Part shown: positions 1 through 7,343 of the stretch, piece after piece | Layout of the letters: each line of letters begins with the position of its first letter | Position numbering within the stretch: the stretch's first letter is position 1 | Source: an uncultured bacterium | GTDB lineage: Bacteria > Actinomycetota > Coriobacteriia > Coriobacteriales > Atopobiaceae | Length of the DNA: 15,620 nucleotides | Reading direction: 5' to 3' | Assembly: GCA_905215465.1 (NCBI GenBank) | Contig: CAJMPT010000043.1 | Coordinates: forward strand, 1 to 15,620 | Position numbers and translations under genes: made by a program | The notes under the pieces: generated by a model | Seen by the model: only the letters and a program-made list of their open reading frames with translations | What the model was told of the DNA's origin: nothing | Databases searched by the model: none

Positions 1-11
1 TTTTGCCAGGG

Positions 12-44
12 GAGGCCCCCTCCGCGAGTCGCGGAGGGGGCCTC
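12..44 (+). terminator. Rho-independent-type terminator hairpin of an upstream gene
   Basis: A perfect 15-bp GC-rich stem (12-26 paired with 30-44) has a 3-nt loop. Only a weak T-rich stretch (ttcggtt) follows on the + strand, and the other side gives an A tract rather than a T tract for the minus strand. It therefore most likely ends a + strand gene lying left of the window. Confidence 0.6.
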
Positions 45-164
45 TTCGGTTATGCGTTTGGATTTCGTTCATCGTGCTGGTTCTTCTCAGCCAGCTGGTT
101 GTTATGGAATCAATATCATGCGGTAAGTGCCGTTTGTCGGCTCATTTCTACCGTTCGGCTGCTT

Positions 165-170
165 TATACT
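165..170 (+). promoter_or_regulatory. Possible -10 element for ldhA
   Basis: TATACT matches the TATAAT consensus at five of six positions and lies 60 nt before the ldhA start codon. No convincing -35 box is found at 16-18 nt upstream, so the call is weak. The rest of 45-229 holds no supported gene. Confidence 0.3.
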
Positions 171-189
171 GTTCAAGCGTAGGACAAGT

Positions 190-205
190 GGTGTGAGTTT
201 TCACC
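190..205 (+). promoter_or_regulatory. Imperfect inverted repeat in the ldhA leader, possible operator
   Basis: GGTG and CACC flank an 8-nt centre (TGAGTTTT) about 20 nt downstream of the possible -10 element. The half sites TGTGA and TCACC resemble those of redox or CRP-type regulators, but the spacing does not match the Rex or CRP consensus. An operator role is a guess from position alone. Confidence 0.2.
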
Positions 206-229
206 TGGGCATCCGAAAGGACTTTGGAA

Positions 230-1231
230 ATGAAGATTCTCTTCTACGGAACCGCCAGCTACGACAAGGACTCCTTCAGCAAGGAGCTCAAGAGCTATCC
301 CGACATCAAGATTGACTTTATCGAAACCAACCTCACCCCCATGACGGCTGCCCTGGCCCGTGGCTATGATGCCGTCTGCGCGTTTGTGAACGCAGATGCC
401 GGCGCCATGTCGCTCGAGATTCTCGCCGGATTTGGCGTGAAGCTTGTTCTTATGCGCTGTGCTGGCTTTGATGCCGTCAACGTTCCGGTTGCCAAGGATC
501 TTGGCATGAAGGTCACCCGCGTTCCCGCCTACTCTCCGCAGGCCATCGCCGAGCACGCCATGGGTCTTGCCCTTTGCGCCAACCGCCGCATCCACAAGGG
601 CTACAACCGTGTTCGCGACAACGACTTCAACCTTGAGGGCCTCGTTGGCGAGACTCTCTACGGCAAGACCGCTGGCATCATCGGTACTGGCCGCATCGGT
701 GCCGCCCTCTGCCGCATCTGCAAGGGCTTTGGCATGAAGGTCCTTGGCAGCGACCTGTATCCCAACATGCAGCTCGTTGAGGAGGGCGTCGTCGATGAGT
801 ATGTCGACTACGACGAGCTCTATCGTCGCAGTGACCTCATCTCTCTCCACGCGTTCCTGAACGAGGAGAGCCGCCACATGATCAACGACGATTCCATCGC
901 CAAGATGAAGGATGGCGTCATCTTCGTCAACACCGGCCGTGGTGGCCTCGTCGACACCCAGGCTCTCATTCGTGGCATTCTCTCTGGCAAGATTGGCGCC
1001 GCTGGTCTCGATGTCTACGATGAGGAGGGTCCCAACGTCTACCAGGACCGCGCCGGTGAGGTCATTGACTCCGTCACTTCTCGCCTGTGCTCCTTCCCCA
1101 ACGTTGTCATGACCAGCCACCAGGCCTTCTTCACCAAGGAGGCACTCGGCGAGATTGCTCGCGTCACCCTGGACAACGCACAGGCGTTTGCTAATGGCAC
1201 TGACTTCGTCGAGAGGTCTGTTGTCTGCTAG
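230..1231 (+). CDS. ldhA: D-lactate dehydrogenase (NAD-dependent)
   Basis: Reduces pyruvate to D-lactate in the cytoplasm and regenerates NAD+ during fermentation. The 333-residue protein has the usual length of the D-2-hydroxyacid dehydrogenase family. Visible are the NAD-binding GTGRIG motif (152-157) with Asp175 at the end of the second strand, and the catalytic trio Arg237, Glu266 and His297, almost exactly where Lactobacillus D-LDH has Arg235, Glu264 and His296. Tyr101 and the stretch around NRRIHKGYNRVRD (118-130) are typical of true D-lactate dehydrogenases rather than glycerate or phosphoglycerate enzymes. The ATG at 230 is chosen over an in-frame TTG at 224 because AAAGGA (216-221) sits 8 nt ahead of it. 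pyk follows after 51 nt, so co-transcription is plausible. Specificity for pyruvate is inferred from similarity. Confidence 0.95.
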   Translation: MKILFYGTASYDKDSFSKELKSYPDIKIDFIETNLTPMTAALARGYDAVCAFVNADAGAMSLEILAGFGVKLVLMRCAGFDAVNVPVAKDLGMKVTRVPAYSPQAIAEHAMGLALCANRRIHKGYNRVRDNDFNLEGLVGETLYGKTAGIIGTGRIGAALCRICKGFGMKVLGSDLYPNMQLVEEGVVDEYVDYDELYRRSDLISLHAFLNEESRHMINDDSIAKMKDGVIFVNTGRGGLVDTQALIRGILSGKIGAAGLDVYDEEGPNVYQDRAGEVIDSVTSRLCSFPNVVMTSHQAFFTKEALGEIARVTLDNAQAFANGTDFVERSVVC

Positions 1232-1243
1232 CATCTCTAGCAG
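1225..1243 (+). repeat. Short inverted repeat overlapping the ldhA stop codon
   Basis: CTGCTAG and CTAGCAG form a perfect 7-bp stem with a 5-nt loop, and the ldhA TAG lies in the left arm. The following tgatttgtt is only mildly T-rich. It could be a weak terminator or attenuator that lowers read-through into pyk, or a chance hairpin. Confidence 0.25.
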
Positions 1244-1282
1244 TGATTTGTTAGACATTTCCATACGAGAAAGAGGTTTTAG

Positions 1283-2737
1283 ATGGGATTTACCAAGAAG
1301 ACCAAGATCGTATGCACCATGGGTCCGGCCACCGAGGACGAGGAGGTGCTGCGCCAGCTCATCCTTCACGGCATGAACGTCGCGCGTTTCAACTTCTCCC
1401 ACGGTAGTCACGAGTACCATCGCAACATGATCGAGAAGGTGCGCAACCTCTCCAAGGAGCTGGGCATCCCCGTTGCTATCCTTCTGGACACCAAGGGCCC
1501 CGAGGTCCGTACCGGCCTTCTCGAGGACGGCAAGAAGGTTACCGTCAAGACGGGCGACGAGCTCATCATCTCCGCCCAGCCCACGAGCGAGGACTTCCAC
1601 GGCAACGCCGGTCACATCTCCCTTGACTACCTCAACCTCCCCAATGAGGTCACCAAGGGTTCCATCATCCTCATCGACGATGGCCTGATCGGCCTTGAGG
1701 TCGACCACGTCGAGGGCAACGACATGTGCTGCGTCGTTACCAACGGCGGCGAGATCGGCGAGCGCAAGGGCGTCAACGTTCCCAACGTCAACATCGGCCT
1801 GCCCTCCGTCACTCCTCAGGACCGCGCTGACATCATGTTCGGCTGCGAGCTGGGCATCGATGCCATTGCCGCGTCCTTCATCCGTGACGCCAAGGCTGTC
1901 GACGAGATCCGCCAGATTTGCGTCGAGATGGGCGCCCCGCACGTGCAGATCTTCCCGAAGATCGAGAGCGCCCTGGGCGTCGAGAACTTTGACGAGATCC
2001 TCCACGTCTCCGACGGCATTATGGTCGCCCGTGGCGACTTGGGCGTCGAGGTGCCGGCCGCCAAGGTCCCGCACATCCAGAAGACCATCATCAAGAAGTG
2101 CGCCGAGCACTACAAGCCGGTCATCACGGCCACCCAGATGCTTGACTCCATGATTCGCAACCCGCGCCCGACCCGCGCCGAGGTCAACGACGTCGCCAAC
2201 GCCGTCATGGACGGCACCGACTGCGTCATGCTCTCCGGCGAGACCGCTTCCGGCAAGTACCCGATCGACGCCGTCCGCACCATGGCCGAGATCTGCAAGG
2301 AGACCGAGCAGTACCTCCCCGAGAACGAGCACTACTACGACCGTGGCGGCGTCCGCAACGTCAACGGCGCCACCGGCTTTGCCGCCGTTGAGATGGCCGA
2401 CCGCGTGGGTGCCAAGTGTATCATCGTGCCGACCCACTCCGGCCGCTCCGCTCGCCTGGTCTCCAAGTTCCGCCCGAAGGTGCCCCTGTACGCCATGTCT
2501 CCCTCTGACGAGTCCGTGCGTCGCACCTGCTTCTACTGGGGCGTCTACGCCTTCCGCACGGTCGAGCAGGGCTCCCTCACCAACACGCTCTACAACGCGC
2601 TGACCACTGCCAAGGAGAACAAGATCGTCGACGCCGGCGATATCGTGGTCCTTACCGCCGGTGATCCCCAGACCTCGCCGCGCCAGGGAGACTACACTAC
2701 CTCCACGAACCTTGCCATGATTGCCCAGGTTCAGTAG
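1283..2737 (+). CDS. pyk: Pyruvate kinase
   Basis: Transfers phosphate from phosphoenolpyruvate to ADP, giving pyruvate and ATP, the last step of glycolysis. The 484-residue protein has the usual length of bacterial enzymes without the extra C-terminal phosphohistidine-like domain. Visible are the N-terminal substrate loop NVARFNFSHG (32-41), the LDTKGPEVRTG segment (68-78), the active-site signature around Lys226 and Glu228 (IFPKIES), MVARGDLGVE (247-256), ITATQMLDSM (281-290) and the C-domain loop THSGRSAR (384-391). Glu74 corresponds to Glu117 of muscle enzyme, the residue linked with K+-dependent activity. The ATG is preceded by GAAAGAGG (1269-1276) at 6 nt. Codon use is strongly biased to C-ending codons, as expected of a highly expressed gene. 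Its product is the substrate of the neighbouring ldhA. Confidence 0.98.
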   Translation: MGFTKKTKIVCTMGPATEDEEVLRQLILHGMNVARFNFSHGSHEYHRNMIEKVRNLSKELGIPVAILLDTKGPEVRTGLLEDGKKVTVKTGDELIISAQPTSEDFHGNAGHISLDYLNLPNEVTKGSIILIDDGLIGLEVDHVEGNDMCCVVTNGGEIGERKGVNVPNVNIGLPSVTPQDRADIMFGCELGIDAIAASFIRDAKAVDEIRQICVEMGAPHVQIFPKIESALGVENFDEILHVSDGIMVARGDLGVEVPAAKVPHIQKTIIKKCAEHYKPVITATQMLDSMIRNPRPTRAEVNDVANAVMDGTDCVMLSGETASGKYPIDAVRTMAEICKETEQYLPENEHYYDRGGVRNVNGATGFAAVEMADRVGAKCIIVPTHSGRSARLVSKFRPKVPLYAMSPSDESVRRTCFYWGVYAFRTVEQGSLTNTLYNALTTAKENKIVDAGDIVVLTAGDPQTSPRQGDYTTSTNLAMIAQVQ

Positions 2738-2760
2738 TTTGCGAGCATAGTCGCAGCTAA

Positions 2761-2796
2761 AGACGCGCTGTCGGATAACCTTCCGGCGGCGCGTTT
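2761..2796. terminator. Hairpin terminator between pyk and the convergent Fis-type gene
   Basis: A stem of about 12-14 bp with a few G-T wobbles pairs 2761-2774 with 2783-2796 around an 8-nt loop. TTTCC lies at its right edge and, read on the minus strand, CTTTAG at the other. It lies 24 nt after the pyk stop and 55 nt beyond the end of the minus-strand gene, so it could serve both. The T tracts are short. Confidence 0.6.
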
Positions 2797-2850
2797 CCTC
2801 ATGAACGGAGTGCGCATATTCTTCCCATGGCAACTGCCTGCGCCTGTGTC

Positions 2851-3075
2851 TCAATCGCTCTCCTTGAGAAGCCTCCATATTGTGGTCCTGGAAAGGCCGA
2901 GAACTCGGGCGGCCTCTGTTTGGTTTCCGCCGTATTTACCGACAACGAGACGAACGATGTCACGTTCGATTTCTTTGATAGGACGCAGAAGATCAATTGA
3001 AGTCGAGTCTTCGGGAGTTGACAGAGATGAGAACCGCGTCGAGCTTTCCCTGTCTAGCGCACAGAGGCACGCCAT
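2851..3075 (-). CDS. Small Fis-type helix-turn-helix protein, possibly remnant of a larger activator
   Basis: A 74-residue product on the minus strand, convergent with pyk. Residues 32-71 form a clear Fis-family DNA-binding domain: an IEROI-like helix (KEIERDIVRLVV, 34-45), the GGNQTEAARVLG turn (49-60) and the recognition helix LSRTTIWRLL (61-70). This domain is known mainly as the C-terminus of sigma-54-type activators such as PrpR and NtrC, and of Fis itself. The first 31 residues are polar, with no recognised fold and no AAA+ domain. An in-frame TAA lies 15 codons upstream of the ATG with no start codon between, so a longer product in this frame is excluded. The ribosome site is weak (TGAGG very close to the ATG). 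It could be a free-standing small regulator or a decayed fragment. No target is evident. Confidence 0.55.
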   Translation of the reverse strand: MACLCALDRESSTRFSSLSTPEDSTSIDLLRPIKEIERDIVRLVVGKYGGNQTEAARVLGLSRTTIWRLLKESD

Positions 3076-3215
3076 CGCCTCATCGGTGGTTGTGGGCGAC
3101 CAGTACTGGGACCAGGTTTAGGGTGCGTGAATGGGTCTGCGTCCCTTATTCGCGTTCCGTTCTCGTTTTTGGACGAAGGCGCGCCGGTGAATCGCGGTCG
3201 GTACTCGCCATGGGG

Positions 3216-3221
3216 TAGAAT
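3216..3221 (+). promoter_or_regulatory. Possible -10 element for the Ca2+ ATPase
   Basis: TAGAAT matches TATAAT at five of six positions. A second AT-rich hexamer, TATAAG, lies at 3232-3237. No good -35 box is visible for either. If the first is used, the ATPase mRNA would carry a leader of roughly 115 nt that includes the structured element at 3239-3314. Confidence 0.25.
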
Positions 3222-3238
3222 ACTGAAGCTTTATAAGC

Positions 3239-3314
3239 GCGGCCGGCACGGCAACCTTGATGAGCCCTTGCCCTTCTCCTGGGAATTATGATCGGGCATC
3301 AATCTGCCGGCCGC
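3239..3314 (+). ncRNA. Candidate structured 5' leader of the ATPase mRNA
   Basis: A perfect 10-bp inverted repeat (GCGGCCGGCA at 3239-3248, TGCCGGCCGC at 3305-3314) encloses a second pairing, TTGAT..GCCC (3257-3267) with GGGCATCAA (3294-3302), interrupted by a 2-nt bulge. The outer stem is followed by six A residues, not a T tract, so it is not a simple terminator. The ATPase ribosome site lies 16-23 nt further on. I do not recognise a known riboswitch class. An RNA-based control is inference from fold and place. Confidence 0.35.
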
Positions 3315-3343
3315 AAAAAAGATAACCCAGGAGGGGGAATCGA

Positions 3344-6022
3344 ATGAAAGAGTACTTGTCTTCATCCGAGGATGTCCTGCGTGTGCAGGGCACCGACGCC
3401 GAGGCGGGCCTAAGCTCCGCCGAGGCCGCGAGCCGACAGGAGAAGTTCGGCCCGAACAAGCTTGAGGAGGCCGAGAAGACCCCGCTGTGGATTCGCTTCT
3501 TCCAGCAGATGGCCGACCCGATGGTCATCATGCTGATCGTCGCGGCCATCATCAGCGCCGTCACCGGCGCCATCCAGGGCGAGATCGACTTTGCCGACGT
3601 CATCATCATCATGACCGTCGTCATCATCAACTCCGCCCTTGGCGTCATTCAGGAGGCCAAGAGCGAGGAGGCCCTCGCGGCCCTTCAGGAGATGAGCGCT
3701 GCCCAGTCCAAGGTCATCCGCGACGGCAAGCTCGTCATGCTGCACTCCTCTGAGCTCGTTCCAGGCGACGTGATCCTGCTCGAGGCCGGCGACTCCGTGC
3801 CCGCCGACTGTCGCGTGATCGAAAGCGCCACGATGAAGATCGAGGAGGCCGCGCTCACCGGCGAGTCGGTGCCCGTGGAGAAGCACGCCAACCCGATCGA
3901 GCTCGACGGCGCCGACGACGTGCCCCTGGGCGACCGCAAGAACATGTGCTACATGGGCTCCACCGTCGTCTACGGTCGCGGCCGCGCCGTTGTCGTGGGC
4001 ACCGGCATGGACACCGAGATGGGCAAGATCGCGGGCGCCCTCACCGAGGCCAAGGAGGAGCTGACCCCGCTGCAGGTCAAGCTCGACGAGCTCTCCCACA
4101 TCCTGACCAAGCTCGTTATCGTAATCTGCGTCGTCATCTTCGCCGTCGACGTCCTGCGCCACGGCTTCTCCAACATGGCCGGGGAGCCGGAGCTTCTTCT
4201 CAATACCTTCATGGTTGCCGTCTCGCTGGCCGTCGCCGCCATTCCCGAGGGCCTCGTCGCCGTCGTCACGATCGTTCTTTCGCTCGGCGTGACCAAGATG
4301 GCCAAGCGCCAGGCCATCATCCGCAACCTGTCCGCCGTCGAGACGCTCGGCTGCACCCAGGTCATCTGCTCCGACAAGACCGGTACCCTGACTCAGAACA
4401 AGATGACCGTCGTCAAGCACGAGCTTGCCGCTCCCGAGAACAAGCTTCTCGCCGGCATGGCGCTGTGCTCCGATGCCAAGTGGGATCGCGAGGCCGGCGA
4501 GGCTGTGGGCGAGCCGACCGAGTGCGCCCTCGTGAACGATGCCGGCAAGGCGGGCCTGACCGGCCTTGTCGAGGAACACCCCCGCGCGGGCGAGGCTCCC
4601 TTCGACTCCGGCCGCAAGATGATGTCCGTTGTGGTCGAGACCCTCGACGACGAGTACGAGCAGTACACCAAGGGCGGCCCCGACGTCGTCCTCGGCCGCT
4701 GCACCACCATCTACGACGGCGACAAGATCGTGCCGCTTACCGACGAGCGTCGCGCCGAGCTCGTTGCCGCCAACAAGGCCATGGCCGACCAGGCCCTGCG
4801 CGTCCTGGCGCTCGCCAGCCGCCACTACACCGAGCTCCCGACCGACTTCTCGGCCGACGCGCTCGAGCATGACCTCACCTTCTGCGGCCTTTCTGGCATG
4901 ATCGACCCGGAGCGCCCCGAGGTCGCGCCCGCCATCGCCGAGGCGCACGACGCCGGCATCCGCACCGTCATGATTACGGGCGACCACATCGACACCGCCG
5001 TGGCCATCGCCAAGAACCTCGGCATCATTGAGGACCGCAAGCAGGCCATCACCGGCGCCGAGCTCGACAAGCTCTCCAACGAGGAGCTCGACGCCCGCAT
5101 CGAGGACTACGGCGTGTACGCCCGCGTCCAGCCCGAGCACAAGACGCGCATCGTCGAGGCTTGGAAGAGCCGCAACATGATCGTCGCCATGACCGGTGAC
5201 GGCGTGAACGACGCCCCGTCCATCAAGCGCGCCAACATCGGCGTCGGCATGGGCATCACCGGCACCGACGTGACCAAGAACGTCGCCGACATGGTGCTCG
5301 CTGACGACAACTTCGCCACCATCATCTCGGCGTGCGAAGAGGGCCGTCGCATCTACGACAACATCCGCAAGGTCATCCAGTTCCTTCTTTCCGCGAACCT
5401 TGCCGAGGTCTTCTCGGTCTTCATCGCCACGCTTGTGGGCTTCACGCTGTTCCAGCCGGTGCAGCTGCTGTGGGTCAACCTCGTGACCGACTGCTTCCCC
5501 GCCCTTGCCCTGGGCATGGAGGACGCCGAGGGCGACATCATGAAGCGCAAGCCCCGAAACGCCACGGACGGCGTCTTTGCCGGCCACATGGGCCTGGATT
5601 GCATCGTTCAGGGCCTCATCATCACCGCGCTCGTCCTTGCCAGCTTCTTTGTGGGCGTCTACTTTGACATGGGCTACATCAACATTGCCGATATGATCGC
5701 CGGCACTGCTGACGAAGAGGGCGTCATGATGGCGTTCATCACCCTGAACATGGTCGAGATCTTCCACTGCTTCAACATGCGCAGCCGCCGTGCGTCCCTG
5801 TTCACCATGAAGAAGCAGAACAAGTGGCTGTGGGGCGCATCCGCGCTCGCCCTGTTCCTGACCGTCGTCGTGACGCAGGTCCCCGCGCTTGCCACGATGT
5901 TCTTCGGCGACGTCACCCTTGAGCTGCGTGGCGTCATCTGGGCCCTCGTGCTGGCCTTCCTGATTATCCCGATCGTGGAGGTCTACAAGGCCATCATGCG
6001 TGCGGTCGAGAAGAACCAGTAG
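3344..6022 (+). CDS. P-type Ca2+-transporting ATPase, SERCA-like (type IIA)
   Basis: An integral membrane pump that couples ATP hydrolysis to cation export, most likely Ca2+. The 892-residue protein has the full order: N-terminal cation-ATPase domain, M1-M2, actuator domain with TGES (172-175), M3-M4 with PEGL (301-304), phosphorylated Asp344 in DKTGTLT, nucleotide-binding domain with KGG (443-445), hinge TGDGVNDAP (617-625), and M5-M10. The Ca2+ ligands of SERCA are all recognisable: Glu302 (M4), Asn685 and Glu688 (M5), Asn712, Thr715 and Asp716 (M6), and Glu805 (M8). This argues for a two-site enzyme rather than the one-site PMCA kind; Na+ or Mn2+ remain possible. GGAGGGGG (3330-3337) lies 6 nt before the ATG. 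rsgA follows after 17 nt. Confidence 0.96.
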   Translation: MKEYLSSSEDVLRVQGTDAEAGLSSAEAASRQEKFGPNKLEEAEKTPLWIRFFQQMADPMVIMLIVAAIISAVTGAIQGEIDFADVIIIMTVVIINSALGVIQEAKSEEALAALQEMSAAQSKVIRDGKLVMLHSSELVPGDVILLEAGDSVPADCRVIESATMKIEEAALTGESVPVEKHANPIELDGADDVPLGDRKNMCYMGSTVVYGRGRAVVVGTGMDTEMGKIAGALTEAKEELTPLQVKLDELSHILTKLVIVICVVIFAVDVLRHGFSNMAGEPELLLNTFMVAVSLAVAAIPEGLVAVVTIVLSLGVTKMAKRQAIIRNLSAVETLGCTQVICSDKTGTLTQNKMTVVKHELAAPENKLLAGMALCSDAKWDREAGEAVGEPTECALVNDAGKAGLTGLVEEHPRAGEAPFDSGRKMMSVVVETLDDEYEQYTKGGPDVVLGRCTTIYDGDKIVPLTDERRAELVAANKAMADQALRVLALASRHYTELPTDFSADALEHDLTFCGLSGMIDPERPEVAPAIAEAHDAGIRTVMITGDHIDTAVAIAKNLGIIEDRKQAITGAELDKLSNEELDARIEDYGVYARVQPEHKTRIVEAWKSRNMIVAMTGDGVNDAPSIKRANIGVGMGITGTDVTKNVADMVLADDNFATIISACEEGRRIYDNIRKVIQFLLSANLAEVFSVFIATLVGFTLFQPVQLLWVNLVTDCFPALALGMEDAEGDIMKRKPRNATDGVFAGHMGLDCIVQGLIITALVLASFFVGVYFDMGYINIADMIAGTADEEGVMMAFITLNMVEIFHCFNMRSRRASLFTMKKQNKWLWGASALALFLTVVVTQVPALATMFFGDVTLELRGVIWALVLAFLIIPIVEVYKAIMRAVEKNQ

Positions 6023-6039
6023 CAAGAGATTGAGGGATT

Positions 6040-7248
6040 GTGGCTAAGCGTTCCAACAAGAGTTCCAAGAAGACGCGAAGCAGGAGAGCCGGCGGGGCCC
6101 AGCAGGGGGTCCTGCCGGCTCTTTCCTCGCTGACCGAGCTACCGGCGTTTGAGGAGCTTGCTGCCAGTGACAGGCAGCGCGAGGCGTTTCTCGCCGCGTG
6201 TGCGAGGGCCGAAGAGACCGGCGAGACGGTCGAGGAGCTTGTGATGGGCTGCGTCGTCCGTCTGGACAGGTGCTATCCGGCAGTCTGCAGCGAGCGAGGG
6301 ACCTTCAGGGCGGAGTTTGCGACGAGGCTAACCAAGGGAGGCCTGGCCGGTCAGGAGAACTCGCGCGTGGCGGTGGGGGACTGGGTGTGCGCCCGCGTTC
6401 CCGAGAGCCATGAGATGGGCCTCATCGAGGAGATCTTGCCGCGCGAGAGCGACATTGCCCGCTGGCGCGGAAAGGCACGCGGAGAGAAGCAGACCCTAGC
6501 GGCCAACGTCGACGTGGTCCTGGTGGTTCAGCAGCTTGGCGAGCGCGAGGTTTCCTGCGAGCGGATAGCCCGCAGCGCCGTCATTGCACGAGACTGCGGA
6601 GCGGATGTGGCCGTGGTGCTGACTAAGGCCGACAGGGCCGATGACTCCGCGCTCGCGAGGGACGTCTCGGCCGTGAGGGAGGTCCTTGGCGAGGGGTGCC
6701 GTCTTGCCCTGACCTCATCTGCTGCCCGTGGCAACGAGGCGCGGCGGGTGCGTGAGGCAGCCGACGCGCTCAACGTCTCCTGGGGCGAGGACGCCGTGAG
6801 GGCGCTTGTCCCTGAGGGCGTTGTGGCCATCGTGCTCGGCGAGTCCGGAGCGGGCAAGTCGACGCTGCTGAACGCCCTGCTTGGACACGAGGTCCTTGAG
6901 ACGGGCGCAGTCCGTGCCGTTGATGATGCGGGTAGGCACACCACGGTGGCAAGGCGCATGGTCTCCCTGCCGGGGGCGGGCGTGATTGTGGACGAGCCGG
7001 GCCTGCGAAGCCTGCCCATCGTCGGGCACGAGCGGGGCTTGGCAAAGGTCTTCCCCGAGATCGCCGAGGCTGCCACAGGATGCCGCTTCCGTGACTGCAC
7101 GCATACCCACGAGCCGGGGTGCCAGGTCCAGAAGGCGCACGACGATGGCGAGCCTGGCTTTACCGACGTGCGCGTTGGGTGCTACCTTGCCCTGGCCCGT
7201 GAGATGCGTGAGAGCGCGGCGAGCCTGGACCCCGACGTGGTCATCTGA
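6040..7248 (+). CDS. rsgA: Ribosome small subunit-dependent GTPase A
   Basis: A late-stage 30S ribosome maturation GTPase. The 402-residue protein is longer than the usual 290-360 because of a basic, Lys/Arg/Ser-rich N-terminus (2-18) and the segment after it. An OB-fold region (about 68-135, with GTFRAEFATRL and AVGDWV) precedes the circularly permuted GTPase: G4 TKAD (195-198), G5 TSSA (225-228), P-loop GESGAGKS (267-274), the conserved GRHTT (298-302) and G3 DEPGLR (318-323). The zinc site follows with Cys348, Cys353, His355 and Cys361. G3 has Glu where family members normally have Thr or Ser. The start is a GTG with GAGGG only 3 nt upstream, a tight spacing, and it lies 17 nt after the ATPase stop, so translation may be coupled. 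A strong terminator follows. AGG and AGA codons appear, unlike in the genes to the left. Confidence 0.95.
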   Translation: MAKRSNKSSKKTRSRRAGGAQQGVLPALSSLTELPAFEELAASDRQREAFLAACARAEETGETVEELVMGCVVRLDRCYPAVCSERGTFRAEFATRLTKGGLAGQENSRVAVGDWVCARVPESHEMGLIEEILPRESDIARWRGKARGEKQTLAANVDVVLVVQQLGEREVSCERIARSAVIARDCGADVAVVLTKADRADDSALARDVSAVREVLGEGCRLALTSSAARGNEARRVREAADALNVSWGEDAVRALVPEGVVAIVLGESGAGKSTLLNALLGHEVLETGAVRAVDDAGRHTTVARRMVSLPGAGVIVDEPGLRSLPIVGHERGLAKVFPEIAEAATGCRFRDCTHTHEPGCQVQKAHDDGEPGFTDVRVGCYLALAREMRESAASLDPDVVI

Positions 7249-7273
7249 CCGAAGAGTTTCATATGCGCCTGTT

Positions 7274-7311
7274 GCCCGCGTGGCCCTCTCGGTGGGGCTG
7301 CGCGGGCTTTT
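7274..7311 (+). terminator. Rho-independent terminator after rsgA
   Basis: A 7-bp perfect stem (7274-7280 with 7301-7307) continues inward for six more pairs including two G-T wobbles, with an 8-nt loop, and is followed at once by TTTT (7308-7311). It ends the ATPase-rsgA unit and isolates the pilus locus. Confidence 0.85.
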
Positions 7312-7343
7312 CTGTGACGAGGCGTGTGGAGGAGCCGTGGAGG

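Larger units (their letters stand above)
3076..3343. other. Gene-free stretch between the Fis-type gene and the Ca2+ ATPase
   Basis: Neither strand shows a supported gene here. The stretch would have to hold the start signals of the minus-strand Fis-type gene and those of the + strand ATPase. It contains a possible -10 element and a nested inverted repeat, listed separately. Confidence 0.6.

Noticed and set aside
190..205. A canonical Rex or CRP site
   Set aside because: The half sites are separated by 4 nt rather than the 6 nt needed, and one arm is imperfect. It is kept only as a weak candidate repeat.
173..2878. A 901-codon open frame on the minus strand across ldhA, pyk and their spacer
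   Set aside because: It mirrors two well-identified genes. The strong use of GAC, GTC, GCC and CTC codons on the + strand keeps the antisense frame free of stops. The translation is a low-complexity run of Val, Asp, Gly, Leu and His without a recognisable domain.
2801..3121. A 106-codon + strand frame opposite the Fis-type gene
   Set aside because: No recognisable protein features. The other strand encodes a clear helix-turn-helix in the same place.
3410..6025. An 871-codon open frame on the minus strand opposite the Ca2+ ATPase
   Set aside because: Same artefact as above: a His/Asp/Val/Gly-rich antisense translation of a strongly codon-biased gene, with no family resemblance.
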